Notes: generated by a model not told the origin, from the sequence alone. A DNA stretch of 64,000 nucleotides from Halomonas sp. GD1P12 (GCF_025725645.1 NZ_CP107007.1:62001-126000), one strand, 5' to 3'; shown: positions 1-10,132, numbered from the stretch's first letter. A program made the numbers and translations.

Positions 1-1
1 G

Positions 2-1759
<1,758 letters not shown>

Positions 1760-1770
1760 GCAGCGCCTTT

Positions 1771-2706
1771 CTAGCCGAGCCCGGTGAGTGACAGCATCAC
1801 GCCCAGATAAAGCGGTATCAAAAGTGGGGCCAGCAGCGTGCTCGTCAGCACCGCAAGCGCCCCCTTTTGCGGCTCGATCCCAAGCTCCATGGCGACCACC
1901 ACCACGTTGGAGGCCATCGGCACCACGCTCAACAGCAATAGCGCCAACGCCAGCGTCGGCGAAAGCCCCAGGAGCGCATCGAGTACCAGTACCCCAATGA
2001 GCATCAGCGTCGGCCACAGCACGTAGCGAAGACCCAGGCACGCCAGCACGAAGCGCGTATCCCAGGCCGCAAGCCGCGCCTGGCTCAAGGTCATGCCGAT
2101 GATCATCATGCCCAGCAGCGTGTAGCTTGCCGGGAACACCGAAAGCGACTCCATCACCGGCGCGGGCAGGCGTATCGAGAGCGCGCCGAGCAAAAGCGCC
2201 AGGGCGAAGGCGTAAAGAAGCGGCAGGCGGCTGATCTTGATGAGGCTCTGGCGCACCGAGAACTGGCCGCGCGCGCTCAGGTAAAAGCCCACGGTGAACT
2301 CGTAAAGATTGATGCCCAACATGCAGAAGAGATAGAGCGTCACTCCCTCTGGCGGTAACAAAATCAACGCGATGGGCAGACCGAAGTAGCCGGTATTGCC
2401 GGTGCCCGAGGAGAACGCCAAAAGCGCCGCTTCATGAGCGCCGAAAACGCGCCGGCCAAGCGCGTTGACCGCCAGCGCCAGGGTGCTGGTGAAGAGAAAA
2501 AGCGCCAGCGTCAGCGTCAAATACTCGGCGGTCGGGTCACCGTTCATCAGCGCTCGAAAGACGGTGAACGGCGCGATCACGTAGACCAGCAGCGTGGCGA
2601 TGGGCTGCGGATTCACCTTGAGCCGTTTGGCCGCAACGAAACCGAGTGCCACGAAGCTCAGAAGTGTCAGTAAAGGGCCCGCAAGCGTTGCAAAGGAGAG
2701 GTCCAT
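1771..2706 (-). CDS. AEC-family (auxin efflux carrier type) transporter
   Basis: Inner-membrane permease of about 311 residues, with two groups of hydrophobic helices separated by a hydrophilic loop, as in the AEC family (bacterial malonate, malate and related organic anion carriers). The central GTGNTGYFGLPIAL stretch is typical of the family's first conserved repeat. The substrate cannot be read from sequence. The ATG at 2706 has a GGA about 7 bases upstream; a TTG at 2718 would add four residues and has no good ribosome site. It converges on ligB with an 11-bp gap and is divergent from metF. Confidence 0.8.
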   Translation of the reverse strand: MDLSFATLAGPLLTLLSFVALGFVAAKRLKVNPQPIATLLVYVIAPFTVFRALMNGDPTAEYLTLTLALFLFTSTLALAVNALGRRVFGAHEAALLAFSSGTGNTGYFGLPIALILLPPEGVTLYLFCMLGINLYEFTVGFYLSARGQFSVRQSLIKISRLPLLYAFALALLLGALSIRLPAPVMESLSVFPASYTLLGMMIIGMTLSQARLAAWDTRFVLACLGLRYVLWPTLMLIGVLVLDALLGLSPTLALALLLLSVVPMASNVVVVAMELGIEPQKGALAVLTSTLLAPLLIPLYLGVMLSLTGLG

Positions 2707-2842
2707 GAGGTTTTCCAAAGGTTAAAGGCCGCGACTATGAATCAAATTAACGTAGCGCCGTGGAATCTTTCATTAGCCGCCCCCCGGCTCAGCGGCGACA
2801 ATAGGCCACATTATCACCTTTATAGCCCCCGCGAGGCCCGTC

Positions 2843-3685
2843 ATGAGCAGCCAGGAACATCCGTTAGGTATCAGCTTCGAGTTCTTTCCGCCGAGCACCG
2901 AGGCCGGGCGCGAGAAGCTGATTCACGTGCGCGATGCGCTGGCCGCCACCAACCCGCGCTTTTTCTCGGTCACCTACGGCGCCGGTGGCTCTACCCAGGC
3001 GCGCACCCAGGACATCGTTCGCCGGGTGAGCGAAAGCGGTATCACTACCGCGCCCCACCTCTCCTGCATCGGCAGTGAAAAGGCGCAGCTGCGCGATCTG
3101 CTGGCGCAGTACCGCGAAGAGGGCGTTGAGAGCCTGGTGGCGCTGCGCGGCGATCTGCCCTCGGGCATGGCGAGTATCGGCGAGCTGCGCTACGCCAACG
3201 AACTGGTCGAGTTCATCCGCGCGGAAACCGGCGATCACTTCAACATCGCCGTGGCCGCCTACCCGGAGTCGCATCCTCAGGCGGCCAACCTCGAGCGCGA
3301 CGTGGAGAATTTCGCGCGCAAGATGAACGCTGGCGCCGACATGGCGATCACCCAGTACTTCTTCACCGCCGACGCCTACTTCCACTTCGTCGAGCGCGCC
3401 CGCGCCCACGGCGTCACCCAGCCGATCATTCCGGGCATCATGCCGATCACCAACTACACCAAGCTGGCGCGCTTTTCCGATGCCTGCGGCGCCGAGATCC
3501 CGCGCTGGATTCGCAAGCAGCTCGAATCCTTTGGTGACGACCACGAATCGATCGCCGCTTTCGGCACCGATGTCGTTACCCGGTTGTCGCAACGCCTGCT
3601 CGACGGCGGTGCGCCGGGCCTTCATTTCTACACCCTGAACCAATCCGCTCCGGTGCTGAAGGTCGTGAATAATCTGGTCGGCTAA
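2843..3685 (+). CDS. metF: Methylenetetrahydrofolate reductase MetF
   Basis: Reduces 5,10-methylene-THF to 5-methyl-THF with FAD and NADH, supplying the methyl group for methionine synthesis. It is 280 residues, close to the usual 290-300. Family signatures seen in order: ISFEFFPPST at residues 10-19 (catalytic Glu in FEFFPP), VTYGAGGST, the APHLSCIGS region, LRGDLPSG, and AAYPESHPQA followed by GADMAITQYFF. The ATG was chosen because the conserved N-terminus begins ten residues later. It is monocistronic, with a terminator at 3831. No MetJ-box array was recognised upstream. Confidence 0.95.
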   Translation: MSSQEHPLGISFEFFPPSTEAGREKLIHVRDALAATNPRFFSVTYGAGGSTQARTQDIVRRVSESGITTAPHLSCIGSEKAQLRDLLAQYREEGVESLVALRGDLPSGMASIGELRYANELVEFIRAETGDHFNIAVAAYPESHPQAANLERDVENFARKMNAGADMAITQYFFTADAYFHFVERARAHGVTQPIIPGIMPITNYTKLARFSDACGAEIPRWIRKQLESFGDDHESIAAFGTDVVTRLSQRLLDGGAPGLHFYTLNQSAPVLKVVNNLVG

Positions 3686-3717
3686 CGCGTATCGGAGAAT
3701 ATGTTGAGCAGGGGGGC

Positions 3718-3819
3718 GCCGTATCGAGTAACCCTCCGCGGGGCGCTATGAATACCTCCCTGTACGCTACTTTCGCCATCCCTGGCGAAAAACCCCCGCT
3801 ACGGGTCACTCGATACGGC
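3718..3819. repeat. Intergenic inverted-repeat element (about 100 bp)
   Basis: A 17-base terminal inverted repeat (3718-3734 against 3803-3819, one mismatch) encloses about 68 bp with weaker inner complementarity, including GGCGCTATGAATAC and a short CGCCA-TCCC-TGGCG hairpin. It lies between metF and its terminator and encodes nothing. The layout resembles dispersed intergenic palindromic repeats of GC-rich gammaproteobacteria; only one copy was noticed here, so dispersal is inference. Confidence 0.6.
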
Positions 3820-3830
3820 TACTCATAAAA

Positions 3831-3867
3831 AACGCCCGTCTGGCGAACCAGGCGGGCGTTGTCGTTT
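3831..3867. terminator. Bidirectional terminator between metF and the TRAP operon
   Basis: A 13-bp hairpin with a CGAA tetraloop (AACGCCCG...CGGGCGTT, 3831-3860). On the minus strand it runs directly into six T residues; on the plus strand it is followed by GTCGTTTT. It serves the convergent metF and TRAP permease genes. Confidence 0.85.
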
Positions 3868-3882
3868 TACGCGATTCACTTT

Positions 3883-6084
3883 CTATGACGAAGCGCTGGT
3901 CGACGGTGTGTTGGCCCTCTGGCGCCGCTGCATCAAAAACAGCGCCGCGGCGATGGCAAGGCCCAACGCATCGGTATAGATGCCGCCGTAGATCAGAAAA
4001 ATCGCCCCCACCAGCATCACCACCCGCGCCGCGCCGTTGACCGGCCCGAAGAACCACTTCTGCACCATGCCCGAGAGCAGCACGATACCGAGCGTGGCGG
4101 TCACGCCGACGCGCAGGATCTGTAGCGCCGAGCCTTCCATCAGCATCGCCGGGCTGTAGAAGAACATGAACGGCACGATAAACGCCGCCAGCCCGATCTT
4201 GAACGACGCCACCGAGGTACCCATCGGGTTATCGCCGGAGATGCCCGCCGCCGCGTAGGAGGCCAGCGCCACCGGCGGGGTGATTGCCGAGACCACCGCG
4301 AAGTAGAACACGAAGAAGTGTGCCACCAGCGGCTGGATGCCGATATTGATCAACCCGGGCGCCACCACGGACGCCGCGACCGCGTAGGCGGCGGTGGTCG
4401 GCATGCCCATGCCCAGCAAAATGCTGATCAGCATGGCGAACACCAGCGCCAAAAGCTGGCTGACGCCGGCAAGCCCCAATAAGAGCGAAGAGAAGCGCGC
4501 GCCGACGCCGGTCAGCGAAATGACGCCGACGATCAGCCCGGCGCAGGCGCACACGGCGATGATCTGGATCGACATGGTGCCGGCGAGCTGCAGCGCTTTC
4601 AAAATCGCTTTCGGCCCCATCTTGTTCGGTGAAATCCAGCTCACTACCGCCGCCGAGGCGGTCGCAAGCGTGCCCGCGCGAATCACCGAGTAGCCCATGA
4701 ACAGCGCTGCGATCAAAATGATGATCGGCGCGAACAGGTACACCTGCTTTACCAGACGCGAGAAGCGCGGAATTTCGTCCTTACGCATGCCGCGCATGCC
4801 CTTGCGCGCCGCCTCGAAATCGACCATGAAGTAGATCGACGCGAAGTAGAGCACCGCGGGAATGATCGCGGCGATGGCGATCTCGGTATAGGGAATGCCG
4901 GTCACTTCCGCCATGATAAAGGCGCCCGCGCCCATGATCGGCGGCATGATCTGCCCGCCGGTAGAGGCCGCCGCCTCGATGGCGCCGGCGCTGCGCGCGG
5001 GATAACCCACTTTCTTCATCAGCGGAATGGTTAGCGAGCCCGTGGAGACCACGTTACCCGCCGAGGTGCCGTTGATCATGCCCATCAGGCCCGAGGCGAA
5101 GATCGAGACCTTGGCCGGGCCGCCGCGCGCGCGCCCGGCGGCGGCGAAAGCGAAGTTGACGAAGTAGTCGCCCACTTTGGAGGCCTGCAAAAACGCCGCG
5201 AAAATGATGAACAGGATGATGTAGGTCGAGGAGACCGCGGTGGTCGGGCCGAGAATCCCGGCGTCGGTGTAGACCTGGCTGAAAAAGCGCTGCACCGATA
5301 GCCCCGGATAGCCCAGAAAGCCCGGTAGATAGGGCCCGGCGAAAACGTAGACCAAAAAGACGGCGGAGATCACCACCAGCGCCAGGCCCGCCACACGCCG
5401 GGTCAGCTCCAGAATCAACAGCGAGCCGGCGATTGCCGCCCAGGAGATGCCGATTGGCGCAAAGGAGGTGCCGGTCGAGGCGCGCATGGGCGAGTTGTAC
5501 ATCAGCAGTAAATAGCCGGCGCTTGCCAGCGCGCACACCATCAGGACCAGATCCGCCGGGTTGAAGCGATCACGCTCCAGGCGAAAGCCCCAGGAGAGCA
5601 CGATGGCAACGGCGGTGGTCGCCATCAGCGGATAGCCAAAGTGCCAGTTCTCCACGCCGGGGTCGATGCGCATGGCGCCGCCGGCCAGCGTCTGCTGCAT
5701 CAAGAATACCTGCACCAGCGTATAGGCCGCCGGAATCAGCAGCGCGAACCCCAGCGCCTTGAGCCACGCGGGCGAGGCGTGGGTCCCGGCCTCGGCAAAG
5801 CGGGCGCCGGCGAAAAGCCCGTACCCGAGAATCAGGGCGCCGGCGATGTGGATGATACGAAACGACCAGGTTTCGATCGGGTAGACGTTCAGCGAGAACA
5901 GGTGAAAGCCCGAGTAGAGAATCGCGAGCGTCGCAAAGAGCAAAAACTGCCAGCCGGTAAAGACGCGCCGGTTGGCTTCGACCACTTCCTCGTCGACACC
6001 ATCGGCGATCGTCGCGCTTGAGGCCGCGGTGACGTGACCTTCATCCTTGGCATCAAATGGGGGGGAGTCGGCGTTATGACTCAT
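3883..6084 (-). CDS. TRAP transporter fused permease (DctQ-DctM, TAXI type)
   Basis: Polytopic inner-membrane subunit of a TRAP transporter. At 733 residues it is the fused form: an N-terminal block of about four helices (the DctQ equivalent) and a large DctM block with the usual GLMGMINGTSAGNVVSTGS, AAASTGGQIMPPIMGAGAF and GMGMPTTAAYAVAA motifs that form the substrate/Na+ pathway. Fused permeases pair with TAXI-family binding proteins, and such a gene lies directly upstream (6173-7162). Import is expected to be driven by the Na+ gradient, which suits a halophile. The substrate is unknown; characterised TAXI systems take organic acids such as glutamate or 2-oxoglutarate. The start ATG at 6084 is preceded by AAGGTGACC. 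Confidence 0.93.
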   Translation of the reverse strand: MSHNADSPPFDAKDEGHVTAASSATIADGVDEEVVEANRRVFTGWQFLLFATLAILYSGFHLFSLNVYPIETWSFRIIHIAGALILGYGLFAGARFAEAGTHASPAWLKALGFALLIPAAYTLVQVFLMQQTLAGGAMRIDPGVENWHFGYPLMATTAVAIVLSWGFRLERDRFNPADLVLMVCALASAGYLLLMYNSPMRASTGTSFAPIGISWAAIAGSLLILELTRRVAGLALVVISAVFLVYVFAGPYLPGFLGYPGLSVQRFFSQVYTDAGILGPTTAVSSTYIILFIIFAAFLQASKVGDYFVNFAFAAAGRARGGPAKVSIFASGLMGMINGTSAGNVVSTGSLTIPLMKKVGYPARSAGAIEAAASTGGQIMPPIMGAGAFIMAEVTGIPYTEIAIAAIIPAVLYFASIYFMVDFEAARKGMRGMRKDEIPRFSRLVKQVYLFAPIIILIAALFMGYSVIRAGTLATASAAVVSWISPNKMGPKAILKALQLAGTMSIQIIAVCACAGLIVGVISLTGVGARFSSLLLGLAGVSQLLALVFAMLISILLGMGMPTTAAYAVAASVVAPGLINIGIQPLVAHFFVFYFAVVSAITPPVALASYAAAGISGDNPMGTSVASFKIGLAAFIVPFMFFYSPAMLMEGSALQILRVGVTATLGIVLLSGMVQKWFFGPVNGAARVVMLVGAIFLIYGGIYTDALGLAIAAALFLMQRRQRANTPSTSASS

Positions 6085-6127
6085 GCAAGGTCACCTTCAG
6101 TCATCGGTAAAAGGGAGAGGCAAAACG

Positions 6128-6153
6128 GCCCCGCGCGGCATCGCCGGCGGGGC
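6128..6153 (-). promoter_or_regulatory. GC-rich intercistronic hairpin between TAXI protein and TRAP permease
   Basis: GCCCCG and CGGGGC arms enclose a further CGGC/GCCG pairing, in the 88-bp gap inside the TRAP operon. On the minus strand only a short GTTTTG follows, so full termination is unlikely. A 3'-protecting stem or partial attenuator that lets the binding protein outnumber the permease is the simplest reading. Confidence 0.5.
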
Positions 6154-6172
6154 AAAAAGCGAGCGGGTCGGC

Positions 6173-7162
6173 TTACTTGATCAGGCTGTCGTCGATCTCA
6201 TAGCCGTTCTCTTCGAACCAGCGCGCCGCCCCCGGGTGGAAGGGCAGCACGGTGTTGTGCACGACGTTTTCCGGCACGGTGGTTTCGGCGCTACGGTGAA
6301 TCGAGCGCATGCGGTCGTTGTTCTCCATGGTCACCTTGGTGACTTCGTAGATGAAGTCCTCGGGCAAATCGCAGCCCGCCATGGCGAAGTTCCACATGGA
6401 GACGACTGGGGAGTCCTCCTCGAGCGTGGTGTAGGTGCTCGCCGGAATGTCGTACTCCGCGACCGGGTAGTTGTCGAGCACGGTAGCGCGCTCTTCATCG
6501 GTGAAGGAGATGATGTTGACGTCGGTCTGCACTTCGAGCTGGCTCACCGCCGGAATCGGGATGCCTGCGGCGAAGGCGATGACGTCCAGCAGGCCGTCCT
6601 GGAGCTGGCCACCGAGATCCGACCAGCCGCCGTTACGGCGCTCGAAGTTCACGCCCAGGGTTTCCAGCATCGCCGGGAAGTAGGTGTCCGAGGTGGAGGC
6701 CGCCGGGCCAAAGCCGATGCGCGCGCCGTCGGGAATGTCGGAGATCGACTCGATGCCGGAGCTTGAAAGCGCGGTAATCGAGAACGGCGTTTCGTACATC
6801 GGGAACAGTGCGCAGACGTTATCCATCTTGAGCCCCGGCGCCAGCGGGCTTTCGCCGTTCACCGCATCAGCGGCCGGGCCCATGGTGGTCAGTCCGAAGG
6901 CCATGTCGCCGGAGTGCACCAGCGCCAGGTTTTGAGTCGGACCGCCGGTCACTTCGCCGCCGCCGGAAAGGCCCAGCTCATCGGCGATGAAGTTGGCCCA
7001 GCCGGAGCCGTAGACGAAGTAAGTGCCGCCCTGACTTGCGGTACCAACGGTGAAGTTGTCCGGCCAGCCGGCGCGGTCTTCCTCGGCGCTGGCGCTACCG
7101 GCAGCGGCAACGAGGGTGGCGCTTGCGAGCATAAGCGCGGTTTTGGGCATGAGTTGGCGCAT
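6173..7162 (-). CDS. TAXI-family TRAP transporter substrate-binding protein
   Basis: Periplasmic solute receptor of about 329 residues. A Sec signal peptide (MRQLMPKTALMLASATL... ending in ASA before EEDRAG) is followed by FTVGTASQGGTYFVYG, the hallmark G-T-x-x-x-G-G-T-Y block of TAXI proteins, and later GARIGFGPAASTSDTYFPA. The start at 7162 is chosen because it opens the signal peptide and has AGGGA 9 bases upstream; an ATG at 7216 would put 18 hydrophilic residues ahead of the signal. It is first in the operon with the fused permease and has a sigma-54-type promoter about 80 bp upstream. Confidence 0.92.
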   Translation of the reverse strand: MRQLMPKTALMLASATLVAAAGSASAEEDRAGWPDNFTVGTASQGGTYFVYGSGWANFIADELGLSGGGEVTGGPTQNLALVHSGDMAFGLTTMGPAADAVNGESPLAPGLKMDNVCALFPMYETPFSITALSSSGIESISDIPDGARIGFGPAASTSDTYFPAMLETLGVNFERRNGGWSDLGGQLQDGLLDVIAFAAGIPIPAVSQLEVQTDVNIISFTDEERATVLDNYPVAEYDIPASTYTTLEEDSPVVSMWNFAMAGCDLPEDFIYEVTKVTMENNDRMRSIHRSAETTVPENVVHNTVLPFHPGAARWFEENGYEIDDSLIK

Positions 7163-7249
7163 GGCGAGAATTCCCTGGCGGTTATTGAGGTTTTTGTAAA
7201 ACGGCTTTTGAAACAAGGCAGCAATGGCCCGGTTAAACAGCCTGTTTAG

Positions 7250-7265
7250 AGCGATCCTCGTGCCA
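7250..7265 (-). promoter_or_regulatory. Sigma-54 (RpoN) promoter for the TAXI-TRAP operon
   Basis: Read on the minus strand the site is TGGCACG-AGGA-TCGCT. It matches the TGGCACG-N4-TTGCW consensus with one mismatch and has the required GG-N10-GC spacing. Transcription would begin near 7240, about 80 bp ahead of the TAXI start. Confidence 0.7.
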
Positions 7266-7352
7266 GGTAATGTCCCTTTATTTGTTTTCAGTTAGTTACG
7301 ACGTTTTCCTGCAACTTTGGTCGAAACCGAAGAAGCGGGATGTGGCTGGATA

Positions 7353-7392
7353 TTCGCACAGACGCCGGGTTCAGACGTGCGAAAAGCCGCAC
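7353..7392. promoter_or_regulatory. Candidate enhancer site (nested inverted repeats) for a sigma-54 activator
   Basis: TTCGCAC at 7353-7359 is the inverted repeat of GTGCGAA at 7377-7383. The latter also forms GTGCG-N6-CGCAC (7377-7392). The site is about 110-150 bp upstream of the predicted start, the usual distance for an NtrC/DctD-type enhancer. DctD is encoded at 12798-14180, but its binding here is inference. Confidence 0.45.
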
Positions 7393-7437
7393 ACTCGGGT
7401 GCGAGGCCACTCGAATGCGAGGCCACTCGGATGCGAG
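7390..7437. repeat. 16-bp tandem repeat, three copies
   Basis: Units of the form GCCACTCGNNTGCGAG at 7406-7421 and 7422-7437, with a slightly diverged unit at 7390-7405. It directly adjoins the inverted repeats upstream of the TRAP promoter, and each unit retains a TGCGAG reminiscent of the palindrome half-site. Confidence 0.8.
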
Positions 7438-7509
7438 GCGCGGTCGTCAAGGCGTTACTGGATGGCGTAAGCGCCAGTCAGGCAGGCTGGCGTCAGACAA
7501 AAGCTCGGG

Positions 7510-7758
7510 TCAGGATTTTCTTTTGGGGTCGAGAATCCGCACCGGCTGGACGTCCTGGCTCTTTTGCTCCTCGCGTACCTGGTTGACCCGGGTGGTCAGC
7601 TCCGAGGAGTTTTCGTCTTCAATGGGGAGCTGCTCGAAAAAATCGCAGCTCACGCACTCGCGATAGCGAATGCCGTTCTGCTCCCAGGCGCGGATGCGGT
7701 CCATGGCCGCGCAGCGCGGGCAGGTGACGCCAGCGATAAAGCGTTTCACACTCGACAT
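7510..7758 (-). CDS. YheV-like small zinc-ribbon protein (DUF2387)
   Basis: An 82-residue cytoplasmic protein. It begins SSVKRFIAGVTCPRC and has a second CVSC pair about 22 residues later, giving a four-cysteine zinc ribbon as in the YheV family; the C-terminal half is charged. The ATG at 7758 has GGGAGA upstream; the frame is open further upstream into the end of prlC, but that part does not resemble the family. It lies 82 bp downstream of prlC on the same strand and is probably co-transcribed. Its function is unknown. Confidence 0.8.
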   Translation of the reverse strand: MSSVKRFIAGVTCPRCAAMDRIRAWEQNGIRYRECVSCDFFEQLPIEDENSSELTTRVNQVREEQKSQDVQPVRILDPKRKS

Positions 7759-7795
7759 GGTCTCTCCCGAGCGCGGCGGCTTGCCGCGCTCATTA

Positions 7796-7834
7796 GTCGT
7801 TGAAAAGAGGTCGTTGAAAAGAGGTCGTTGAAAG
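7796..7834. repeat. 14-bp tandem repeat between prlC and the zinc-ribbon gene
   Basis: Unit GTCGTTGAAAAGAG at 7796-7809 and 7810-7823 (identical), followed by a partial third copy. A short GC-rich palindrome (AGCGCGGC...GCCGCGCT, 7770-7790) adjoins it. Together they fill the intercistronic gap. Confidence 0.75.
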
Positions 7835-7840
7835 GGCGCG

Positions 7841-9889
7841 TCAGGCGGCGCGGATACCGCTATGGCGCAAAAGCGGCTCGACGCTTGGCTCGCGTCCGCG
7901 AAACGCCTCGAACAGTTCGGCGGCATCCACCGCGCCACCTTGTTCGAGAATCTGCTGGCGAAAGCGGGTGCCGGTGGCCGGATCGAAAATGCCCGCTTCC
8001 TCGAACGCACTCCAGGCGTCCGCCGAGAGCACTTCTGCCCACTTGTAGCTGTAGTAGCCCGCCGCGTAGCCGCCGGCGAAAATGTGGCTAAAGCTGTTCT
8101 GGAAGCGGTTAAAGTCGACCGTGGGTACGACCGAGGTTTGGCGGCGTACCTCGTCCAGAAGCGTCTGCACGTCATCGGCACTCGGCGCTTTGAGTTCGTG
8201 ATGCAGGCGCAGGTCAAAAAGCGAGAACTCGAGCTGGCGCATCATGCCCATGGCGGACTGGAAGTTTTTCGCCGCCAACAGGCGCTCGAACAGCGTCTCG
8301 GGCAGCGGCTCGCCGCTCTCGACGTGGCCGGAAAGCAGGTCGATGCCCTCGCGCTCCCAGCAGTAGTTCTCCATGAACTGGCTGGGCAGCTCCACCGCGT
8401 CCCAGGCCACGCCGTTGATGCCGGAGATATCGGCGATCGACTGGCGGGTGAGCATGTGGTGCAGGCCGTGGCCAAACTCGTGAAACAGCGTGGTGACTTC
8501 GTCGTGGGTCAAAAGGGCGGGCTTGTCGCCGACCGGGGCGGTGAAGTTGCAGGTCAAAAACGCCACCGGCAGCTGCAGGCCGTCGGCGCCTTCGCGACGA
8601 ACGCGGCAGTCGGCCATCCAGGCACCGCCGCGCTTGCCTTCGCGGGCGTAGAGGTCGAGATAGAAGCCGGCGATCGGCGTGCCGTTTTCCAGAATGTTGA
8701 AAAAGCGCACGTCCGGGTGATAGCGCGGCGCCTGCGTGTCCTCCTCGACCTGCAGGCCGTAAAGACGCTCGAGCACCTGGAAGAGCCCGTCGACCACGCG
8801 CGGGGCGGGGAAGTAGGGGCGAAGCTGCTCCTGGTTGATCGCATAGCGCGCCTCGCGAAGCTTTTCACTGGCGTAGCCGACATCCCAGGGCTTCAAGGTG
8901 TCGATGCCGAGCTCCTCGCGGGCAAAGCGGCCAAGCTCCTCGAACTCCTCCTCGGCCTGGGGTTTGGCACGGCGGGCCAGGTCGTTGAGAAATTCTTCTA
9001 CCTGGGCCGGCGAGTCCGCCATTTTGGTCGCCAGCGACAGATCGGCGTAGGTATCGAAGCCGAGCAGCTGGGCCAGCTCCTGGCGCAGCGCGAGAATTTC
9101 CTCGATCAGCGCGGCGTTGTCGAAGCGTCCCGCGTTCGGGCCCTGGTTTGAGGCGCGGGTGACGAAGGCGGTGTACACCTCTTCGCGAAGCTCGCGGCGG
9201 TCGGCATAGCTGACCACCGGGAAAAAGCTCGGGAAATCGAGGGTGATGCGGTAGCCCTCGACGCCCTTCGCCTCAGCGATGGCTTTCAGCGTCTCGCGGG
9301 CGCTTTCCGGCACGCCGGCCAGTTCATCAACGCTTTCGATATCCTTGTGCCAGGCCTGAGTAGCGTCCAGCACGTGGTTGGAGTACTGGTTGGAAAGCTG
9401 TGAGAGCCGCGCCTGGATCTCGCCGTAGCGCGCCTTTTTATCCGCGGGCAGATCAACGCCTGCCAGGCGGAAATCGCGCAGGGCGTTGTCCACGGCGCGC
9501 TGTTGGCCGGCATCGAGGTTCGACCAGGTGGGCTCCTGCTTGAGCGCTTGCCAGGCGTGAAAGAGGCCTTCGTGCTGGCCTACCCACGTACCAAAGGCGG
9601 AGAGCTTTTCGATGCACGCCTCATAGGCCTCTCGAAGTTCCGGCGAGTTCATGGTGCTGTTGAGCTGGCTGACCGGCGACCACGCGCGGGAAAGGCGGTC
9701 GTTGACCTCCTCCAAGGGGGCTGCGAAGTTCGCCCAGGTCGGCGGCGTGTGACGTGCCTGGTCGACGAGGGACTCGATGGCCGCACGGCTTTCGTCCAAA
9801 AGCGTGTCGATCGCCGGGAGTACGTGCTCGGCGCGAATATCGGCGAAAGGGGGGAGCGTTTGTGTCTCAAGCAGGGGATTTTGGGACAT
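7841..9889 (-). CDS. prlC: Oligopeptidase A (M3 metallopeptidase)
   Basis: Cytoplasmic zinc metallopeptidase that degrades short peptides, including cleaved signal peptides. It is 682 residues, against about 680 for E. coli PrlC. The zinc site HEFGHGLHH lies at roughly residue 470, with the third ligand region (MENYCWE) downstream. The C-terminal FSHIFAGGYAAGYYSYKWAEVLSADA is highly characteristic of the family. The ATG at 9889 has GAGG five bases upstream; a GTG at 9895 would abut that site and is less likely. Confidence 0.95.
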   Translation of the reverse strand: MSQNPLLETQTLPPFADIRAEHVLPAIDTLLDESRAAIESLVDQARHTPPTWANFAAPLEEVNDRLSRAWSPVSQLNSTMNSPELREAYEACIEKLSAFGTWVGQHEGLFHAWQALKQEPTWSNLDAGQQRAVDNALRDFRLAGVDLPADKKARYGEIQARLSQLSNQYSNHVLDATQAWHKDIESVDELAGVPESARETLKAIAEAKGVEGYRITLDFPSFFPVVSYADRRELREEVYTAFVTRASNQGPNAGRFDNAALIEEILALRQELAQLLGFDTYADLSLATKMADSPAQVEEFLNDLARRAKPQAEEEFEELGRFAREELGIDTLKPWDVGYASEKLREARYAINQEQLRPYFPAPRVVDGLFQVLERLYGLQVEEDTQAPRYHPDVRFFNILENGTPIAGFYLDLYAREGKRGGAWMADCRVRREGADGLQLPVAFLTCNFTAPVGDKPALLTHDEVTTLFHEFGHGLHHMLTRQSIADISGINGVAWDAVELPSQFMENYCWEREGIDLLSGHVESGEPLPETLFERLLAAKNFQSAMGMMRQLEFSLFDLRLHHELKAPSADDVQTLLDEVRRQTSVVPTVDFNRFQNSFSHIFAGGYAAGYYSYKWAEVLSADAWSAFEEAGIFDPATGTRFRQQILEQGGAVDAAELFEAFRGREPSVEPLLRHSGIRAA

Positions 9890-10046
9890 GGACACCTCGT
9901 TGAAAATGAAAGGGCGCGATCAGAAAGCGATCATGACACAGTGCGGGCGATGCCCCGCGCTTTCAATGGCGGCGGCGCTATTAAGCGGCGGCTGCGCGGG
10001 CGCTCACAAAGCGCTCGAGGCGCTTCATGGCGGGTTTGACTGACCA

Positions 10047-10075
10047 TTGGCCTTTACGTAGGCGCCTGCTAGGCT
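10047..10075 (+). promoter_or_regulatory. Probable sigma-70 promoter for the NSS transporter
   Basis: TTGGCC, a 17-bp spacer, and TAGGCT with an extended-10 TG one base upstream. It lies about 58 bp before the transporter ATG and downstream of the divergent prlC start. Confidence 0.45.
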
Positions 10076-10132
10076 TGCCGACTTTCACTACGATCTTCGA
10101 TACCCATTTTTCGAGTCCGCCAGGAGCAGGTG

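Larger units (their letters stand above)
7163..7509. other. Intergenic control region upstream of the TAXI-TRAP operon
   Basis: About 350 bp without a credible gene. It contains a sigma-54 promoter, nested inverted repeats and a three-copy 16-bp tandem repeat, each listed separately. The small reading frames here have no ribosome sites or family resemblance. Confidence 0.6.

Noticed and set aside
7471..7494. Hairpin (CGCCAG/CTGGCG) downstream of the YheV-like gene considered as a terminator
   Set aside because: Short stem with no T run in the minus-strand direction.
7862..9151. A 429-codon open frame antisense to prlC
   Set aside because: prlC is an unmistakable M3 peptidase in the other strand; the shadow frame has no domain.
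9933..10043. 36-codon frame between prlC and the NSS transporter with a weak lipobox-like SGGC
   Set aside because: No ribosome site, very short, and the lipobox is poor.
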